From contig JBKBIP010000007.1 of assembly GCA_046297495.1 (NCBI GenBank), forward strand, positions 1 to 64,000: a stretch of DNA of 64,000 bases. The letters run 5' to 3'. A program made the position numbers and the translations under genes. The stretch comes from JBKBIP01 sp046297495. Its GTDB lineage: Bacteria > Planctomycetota > Planctomycetia > Gemmatales > Gemmataceae. The first letter of the stretch is position 1; the number at the start of each line of letters is the position of its first letter. Shown piece by piece: positions 59,486-64,000 of the stretch. Below the pieces are notes generated by a model. That model saw nothing but the letters and a program-made list of their open reading frames with translations. It had not been told where the DNA came from and ran no database searches.

Positions 59486-61504
59486 GTGACCGCCAAGTTT
59501 CAGCTCGTCAGCCCTTTCCGCCCCGCTGGGGATCAGCCGCAAGCCATTGAGCAGCTGGTGACAGGTTTCCGCAATGGCCGGCCTTGCCAGACGTTGCTAG
59601 GAGCTACTGGCACCGGCAAGACCTTCACCGCCGCCCACGTCATCGCCGAGCTGGGCAAACCGGCGCTGGTGCTGGCCCATAACAAAACGCTGGCCGCCCA
59701 GCTGTACAAGGAGTTTCGCGGCTTTTTCCCGCGCAACGCCGTGCATTATTTCATCAGCTATTATGACTACTATCAGCCCGAAGCGTATATCCCGCAGCGC
59801 GACATCTACATCGAGAAAGACGCGCTGATCAATGAAAACATCGACCGTTTGCGCCTGGCCGCCACCAGCGCCTTGGTGAGCCGCGAGGATGTCATCATTG
59901 TGGCCAGCGTGTCGTGCATCTACGGCTTAGGCTCTCCCAGCGACTATAAGGCCATGATGGTGCGCGTGGTCAAGGGAGAGAGCGTCGATCGGGACCAGCT
60001 GCTGTTACGCTTGGTGGACATTCAGTATCAACGCAATGACATAGCCTTCGAGCGCGGCAAGTTCCGGGTGCGCGGCGACGTGATCGAAGTCTGGCCGGCG
60101 TATGAGGAATACGCCTTGCGCATCGAGCTGTTTGGCGATGAGGTCGATGCTCTGTCCATCATCAATCCGACCAGTGGCGATACCTTGCGCGAGCTGGAGG
60201 ATTTGTATATTTACCCGGCCAAGCATTTCGTGACTCCCGATGAGCGTATCCGATCTGCCGTGGAGGGGATTCGCGGCGAGTTGGAGGAACGGCTCGAATG
60301 GTTCAAGCAGCAAGGGAAACTGCTCGAAGCGCAGCGACTGGCGGCCCGCACGCGGTTTGACATCGAGATGATGCTCGAAGTGGGACATTGCAATGGCATT
60401 GAAAATTACTCGCGCTGGCTGAGCAATCGCAAGCCGGGGGAGCCGCCTTATACGCTGATCGATTTCTTCCCGGAAGATTTCTTGATGATCGTGGATGAAT
60501 CACACGTTACCTTGCCGCAAGTGCGCGGCATGTTCGCGGGGGACCATAGCCGCAAGACGACGTTGGTGGAGCACGGTTTTCGCTTGCCCAGCGCGCTCGA
60601 CAATCGCCCGCTGCGTTTCGATGAATGGGAGAAGCGGGCCAAGACAGTCTTGTTCATGTCCGCGACGCCCGCCCCTTACGAATTGGAACGCGGCGGCGGC
60701 GAAGTGGTCGAGCAGATCATCCGTCCCACGGGGTTGGTCGATCCGGTGCTGCACGTCAAACCAGCGCGCGGCCAAGTGCCGGATTTGATCGAGGAAATCA
60801 AGAAACGGGCCGAGAAGCGCGAACGGGTGTTGGTCACGACCTTGACCAAGCGCTTGGCTGAGGACCTGAGCAGCTTTTTCCGTGAGGCCGGCTTGCGCTG
60901 CAAGTGGCTGCACTCCGAGCTAGACGCCATCGAGCGCGTCCACATCCTGCGTGAGCTGCGCGAAGGGGCGTTTGATGTGCTCGTCGGTGTCAATCTGTTG
61001 CGCGAGGGGTTGGATTTGCCGGAGGTGTCGCTGGTGGCCATTCTCGATGCCGACAAGGAAGGATTCCTGCGTAGCGAGACCTCCCTCATTCAAACGATTG
61101 GCCGGGCAGCGCGCAATGTCAACGCCGAGGTCATTCTGTATGCCGACAAAGTGACCGACTCGATGCAACGGGCCATCGACGAGACGCAGCGCCGTCGGGC
61201 ATTGCAGCTTCAGTACAACGCCGAGCATGGCATCACGCCGGAATCGGTGCGCTCGGTCATCGGCGCCGGCATCGAGGAGGAGATCGCCGCCCGGAAATAC
61301 GCGCAGGAAGTCTCCGGCGAGCCAGTCGATTACGTCACGCAAGAATACCTGGAGGAATTGCACGCCGAGATGCTGGCCGCCGCCGCCAATCTGGAGTTCG
61401 AGCGCGCCGCCGAGCTGCGCGACCGCATCACCCAGCTCAAAGGCCAACCCACCATGGCGCCCCAGACCAAGAAACCTCGCCGCAGAGGGAAGCGGGCGGT
61501 GTGA
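59486..61504 (+). CDS. uvrB: Excinuclease ABC subunit B
   Basis: 672 residues starting at GTG 59486, five bases after AAGGAGA. Complete UvrB features: LVSPFRPAGDQPQAI, GATGTGKTFTAAHV (Walker A), the beta-hairpin YYDYYQPEAYIPQRD, VDESHVTLPQ (motif II region), LVTTLTKRLAEDL, and GVNLLREGLDLPEVSLVAI, ending in the UVR motif (EELHAEMLAAAANLEFERAAELRDRI-type) that contacts UvrC. It loads at DNA lesions in nucleotide excision repair. A basic tail (PRRRGKRAV) closes the protein. Cytoplasmic; housekeeping. Confidence 0.98.
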   Translation: MTAKFQLVSPFRPAGDQPQAIEQLVTGFRNGRPCQTLLGATGTGKTFTAAHVIAELGKPALVLAHNKTLAAQLYKEFRGFFPRNAVHYFISYYDYYQPEAYIPQRDIYIEKDALINENIDRLRLAATSALVSREDVIIVASVSCIYGLGSPSDYKAMMVRVVKGESVDRDQLLLRLVDIQYQRNDIAFERGKFRVRGDVIEVWPAYEEYALRIELFGDEVDALSIINPTSGDTLRELEDLYIYPAKHFVTPDERIRSAVEGIRGELEERLEWFKQQGKLLEAQRLAARTRFDIEMMLEVGHCNGIENYSRWLSNRKPGEPPYTLIDFFPEDFLMIVDESHVTLPQVRGMFAGDHSRKTTLVEHGFRLPSALDNRPLRFDEWEKRAKTVLFMSATPAPYELERGGGEVVEQIIRPTGLVDPVLHVKPARGQVPDLIEEIKKRAEKRERVLVTTLTKRLAEDLSSFFREAGLRCKWLHSELDAIERVHILRELREGAFDVLVGVNLLREGLDLPEVSLVAILDADKEGFLRSETSLIQTIGRAARNVNAEVILYADKVTDSMQRAIDETQRRRALQLQYNAEHGITPESVRSVIGAGIEEEIAARKYAQEVSGEPVDYVTQEYLEELHAEMLAAAANLEFERAAELRDRITQLKGQPTMAPQTKKPRRRGKRAV

Positions 61505-61563
61505 AATAGGAGGCGGCGAGAGGCGGAAGTCGTTTCCATTAAGATACACTACGCTGTTCTTGA

Positions 61564-61615
61564 GATTTATCGCTTCGCGCAGTCTGCCGTGTCTCCCCGC
61601 GCGAAACGATGGATC
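61564..61615. repeat. Dispersed palindrome, copy 16
   Basis: Arms GATTTATCGCTTCGCGC and GCGCGAAACGATGGATC pair with three mismatches in 17, between uvrB and the GNAT gene. Confidence 0.75.
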
Positions 61616-61657
61616 GAACATACGGGTTTTTGAGAGGACATATAACTGTTACCATCC

Positions 61658-62590
61658 ATGCCGCCATCACTTCCCCTCACCATCGGTCCCGCGGCGTTGG
61701 ACGAACAACTTGCCGCCTTACGGTTGCTCTTTCGTTCGGTTGCCGAGCTAGACCGGGAAACGCGGGTGTGGGATGCTTATCGTCTGCTGCGGCGCGGCGA
61801 TCTGCATTCCGAAGGATTGATCGTGGCCCGGCGGGACGGCCAGCTATGTGGCGTGGTGCTGTGCGCGCCGGTGGCGGGGGCATGTGCTTTGCTCTGGCCG
61901 CCGCAAACGCGGACCAGTGGCGATGGATCGGCACTGGAAGATGCGTTGCTCCGCCGGGCCAGCGCCTGGTTGCGCCAACGTGATGTCAAGCTGGTGCAAG
62001 CGCTGCTCAGTCCCAGCGAGAACGCGGGGGCGGCATCCTTGCCGCGCAACGGTTTCGCGCGGCTGACCCAGCTGTGCTACCTGCGGCATTTCCTCGACCT
62101 GTCTGCCGCGCAGCTAGGAGCGATGGAACGCTTGCACTACCAAACCTACGCAGATGATCCTGACATATTCGGCGCGACCGTGATGCGAACGTATGAGCAA
62201 TCGTCCGACTTTCCCGAGATCACCGGCGTCCGGCAGCTGAAGGATATTCTGGCCGGGCACATGGCCCAGGGGAATTATCGCCCCGACCACTGGTGGCTGG
62301 CCCATTATCGGCACCGGCCTGTCGGCGTGTTGATCCTGACCGAAATGCCAGAGTGGCGGAGCTGGGACGTGAGTTACGTGGGAGTTGTTCCCGAAGCGCG
62401 GGGCCGAGGAGTGGGGCGTGAACTGATGCTCAAAGCCTTGCTCGAAGCCAAAACCGTCGCCGCCCCACAGCTGACCTTGGCCGTTGATGCGCGCAATCAA
62501 CCGGCGCGACAGCTGTATCGACGATTGGGATTTGAAGAGTACGACCAGCGCGATGTGTATCTGGCCATTTGGAACAGAGCGAACGATTGA
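61658..62590 (+). CDS. GNAT-family N-acetyltransferase
   Basis: 310 residues. The C-terminal GNAT core is clear: WDVSYVGVVPEARGRGVGRELM (V-x-P and R-G-x-G acetyl-CoA loop) and LAVDARNQPARQLYRRLGFEEYD (motif B). The N-terminal half (about 1-150) resembles a second, degenerate GNAT fold (SEGLIVARRDGQLCGVVLC). Two-fold GNATs occur among mycothiol-synthase-like and other enzymes. Acceptor unknown. It lies between uvrB and dnaA on the same strand, 153 bases after uvrB. Confidence 0.88.
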   Translation: MPPSLPLTIGPAALDEQLAALRLLFRSVAELDRETRVWDAYRLLRRGDLHSEGLIVARRDGQLCGVVLCAPVAGACALLWPPQTRTSGDGSALEDALLRRASAWLRQRDVKLVQALLSPSENAGAASLPRNGFARLTQLCYLRHFLDLSAAQLGAMERLHYQTYADDPDIFGATVMRTYEQSSDFPEITGVRQLKDILAGHMAQGNYRPDHWWLAHYRHRPVGVLILTEMPEWRSWDVSYVGVVPEARGRGVGRELMLKALLEAKTVAAPQLTLAVDARNQPARQLYRRLGFEEYDQRDVYLAIWNRAND

Positions 62591-62820
62591 CGGTTTTTCC
62601 ACGCTGGAGACTGAGAAATCCAGCCAGGCAAGAGACCCCGATTGTGCGCTAAGTTCCAGGAATTCACTTGGTTAAGTCCTACACCAGCGAGCAGCGGCGA
62701 ATTTCCCCAGAAAAAATAGTTGGCAGGGGAGACCGGGCATTCTACAATCGCATATCTCCGAGTCGATCTTCCGGGACAGGTCTTTCCCTCCTGACCACGG
62801 GGCGAAATCTCTCTGGCCAA

Positions 62821-62839
62821 CCAGATTACCATAATCTGG
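62821..62839. promoter_or_regulatory. Palindromic site upstream of dnaA
   Basis: CCAGATTA and TAATCTGG are exact reverse complements with a 3-base centre (19 bases in total), 30 bases before the dnaA start. Size and symmetry fit a repressor operator; no known consensus was matched. Confidence 0.5.
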
Positions 62840-62869
62840 ACGAGCAACGTATGCGCCAGGGGGTTCGGA

Positions 62870-64000
62870 TTGACGGTTAGTGAACAACAAATCATGGCCG
62901 CGCTCGAGCAAGCCATCGCCAATCATGTTGGCGTGTCTCGGTATGAACTCTGGTTCGAGCACAAGACCAAGCTGCGCTGGGAAGAAGACCGGCTAATCGT
63001 CGGCGTTCCCAACCGCTTCTATCAAGAGTGGTTGCAGAAAACGTTCCTCGCCAACGTCAGCGCCGCCGCCAGCGAGGTCTTTGGCCAAGTCATGCAAGTA
63101 TGTTTCGTGATTGACCCGGAGTTATTCCGCGCCGCGCGGCAAGCACAAGCGGAAGTTCTCCCCCATGCTCCCGAAAACACGGATGTTTGCCCCTCTACCG
63201 CGCTGCCCGCCTCCACGACCGTTTCCGAGAAAACCGTGGTGCCAGCTACTGGCCGCCGTGCCGAGCGCGTGCCCCACCGGCGGCGCCTAAGCGAATTTGT
63301 TGTTGGCCCTTGCAACCGCATGGGGCACGCTTCCGCGCTAAGTGTCGTCGAGGAACCGGGGCAATCGGCCAATCCACTGGTTCTGTATGGCGCTGTGGGG
63401 ACTGGCAAAACTCACTTGCTCGAAGGCATCTATGTTGGCCTCAAGCACGCCCGCCCGCAGTGGCGCGTTCATCTCGTCACGGCGGAAGAATTCACCAATC
63501 GCTTTATTCCAGCGTGTCGTTCGGGCAAGCTTGGTAGTTTTCGCAAGTATTTCCGCGAATGTGATGGGTTGCTAGTGGATGATTTGCACTTCTTGGCCAG
63601 CAAACGCGCCACCCAAGAAGAGTTTCTGCATACCTTCGATGTCTTGTTCGCCCAAGGAAAACAGCTTGTTGTCAGCTGTGACTGCCATCCCAAGTTGTCC
63701 GAGGAGTTCACGCCGGAGCTGGTGGATCGACTAATGGGAGGGGCGGTCTGGGGGCTGCAACCGCCGGACGCGGATACGCGTCTGGCCATCTTGCGGGCCA
63801 AAGCCGCTGGCGCCGCACCAACGATCCCCGAACCGATTCTTCAGTTTGTCTCCAGTCAGCTGCGCGGCAATGTGCGCGAGTTGGAAGGGGCGTTGCACAG
63901 CCTGCGCCATTTCAGCCGGGTTACGGGCCGGCCTCTTGACATGGACATGGCGCGAGAAGCGTTGGGGGAGCTGCTGCGCCACGCGGTGCGCGTGGTGCGG
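62870..64000 (+). CDS. dnaA: Chromosomal replication initiator DnaA (3' truncated)
   Basis: The frame runs off the right edge. A TTG at 62870 follows AGGGGG by six bases and was taken as start; ATG 62894 is the alternative. N-terminal domain I reads IMAALEQAIANHVGVSRYELWF and VPNRFYQEWLQKTFL. After a variable linker comes the AAA+ core: LSEFVVGPCNRMGHASAL, Walker A GAVGTGKTHLLEG (from Gly174), Walker B LLVDDLHFLASK, and the VSCDCHPKLSEEF sensor region, then RLAILRAKAAGA and LRGNVRELEGALHSL. Domain IV is beyond the window. DnaA binds oriC and opens it. Planctomycetes can carry DnaA-like paralogues; the Walker A Thr in GTGKT (often Leu) is a small deviation. Confidence 0.93.
   Translation, partial: MTVSEQQIMAALEQAIANHVGVSRYELWFEHKTKLRWEEDRLIVGVPNRFYQEWLQKTFLANVSAAASEVFGQVMQVCFVIDPELFRAARQAQAEVLPHAPENTDVCPSTALPASTTVSEKTVVPATGRRAERVPHRRRLSEFVVGPCNRMGHASALSVVEEPGQSANPLVLYGAVGTGKTHLLEGIYVGLKHARPQWRVHLVTAEEFTNRFIPACRSGKLGSFRKYFRECDGLLVDDLHFLASKRATQEEFLHTFDVLFAQGKQLVVSCDCHPKLSEEFTPELVDRLMGGAVWGLQPPDADTRLAILRAKAAGAAPTIPEPILQFVSSQLRGNVRELEGALHSLRHFSRVTGRPLDMDMAREALGELLRHAVRVVR

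Noticed and set aside
5343..61615. Dispersed palindromes as a CRISPR array
   Set aside because: Copies are kilobases apart, not regularly spaced, and no cas gene is present.
5343..61615. Dispersed palindromes as intrinsic terminators
   Set aside because: They lack T-tracts, several lie upstream of starts or between divergent genes, and one is inside a coding region.
62591..62869. oriC directly upstream of dnaA
   Set aside because: No cluster of DnaA boxes and no AT-rich unwinding region; one weak box-like match only.

Overview
The window is bacterial, GC-rich chromosomal DNA, most likely from a planctomycete of the Gemmataceae/Gemmatales type. This is inferred from gene content: two sulfatases with signal peptides, a Tat-exported DUF1501 protein, a c-type cytochrome of the planctomycete surface type, a redoxin/cytochrome/copper-monooxygenase-like fusion, split glycine decarboxylase (GcvPA/GcvPB), and HlyD-like proteins fused to GAF, WD40 and site-2-protease domains. 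A 99-base run of N (13322-13420) marks a draft or metagenome assembly. No rRNA, CRISPR array, insertion sequence, integrase or phage gene was seen; one tRNA (Arg, anticodon CCG) is present.

Layout. 1-13.7 kb: mostly rightward catabolic and secreted functions: a cut beta-helix protein, creatininase-family hydrolase, sodium:solute symporter, two secreted alpha/beta hydrolases, an iduronate-2-sulfatase-like sulfatase, a leftward cytochrome c, tRNA-Arg, a flavin reductase, a cytochrome P450 and a large acetylxylan-esterase-like hydrolase broken by the gap. 13.7-21.7 kb: a three-gene rightward locus of GAF-GAF-TM-HlyD protein, lipoprotein HlyD adaptor with an inserted WD40 propeller, and PqqD-like/site-2-protease/HlyD membrane protein, followed by a TlpA-like thioredoxin. 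21.9-27 kb: a leftward set gcvPA, Uma2 nuclease-like gene, gcvPB, LipM-type octanoyl/lipoyl transferase and an SDR oxidoreductase; the first, third and fourth fit glycine cleavage and lipoylation. 27-36.5 kb: a GT2-GT4 glycosyltransferase, a polytopic membrane protein, an OmpR-type two-component pair, and the redoxin-cytochrome fusion. 36.5-45.7 kb: SNF2 helicase, GT39-like membrane protein, PP2C phosphatase, purC, PIG-L deacetylase, a lipoprotein, cupin and SixA. 46-64 kb: DUF1501, DEAD-box helicase, YqgE/AlgH, ceramidase-like hydrolase, secreted AroQ-gamma chorismate mutase lipoprotein, cyclase-family hydrolase, second sulfatase, DUF502, OB-fold lipoprotein, winged-helix/rhomboid fusion, a leucine-rich-repeat gene with an in-frame TGA, PilZ protein, uvrB, GNAT, and the 5' part of dnaA running off the right edge.

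The two most interesting things are (a) the 14.2-20.9 kb locus, in which all three proteins carry secretion-adaptor (HlyD) architecture and one combines a RiPP-recognition-like PqqD domain with an intramembrane protease, suggesting a peptide processing/export machine; and (b) a family of about 16 dispersed ~50-bp imperfect palindromes (arm close to GATTCATCGTTTCGCGC) in most intergenic regions, with paired changes in the two arms, several of them running into coding sequence, including one inside the lipM-like gene just before its catalytic cysteine.

Starts were moved from the longest ORF to the best ribosome-binding site or signal peptide where the sequence supports it. All functions are read from motifs by eye; no database search was run.
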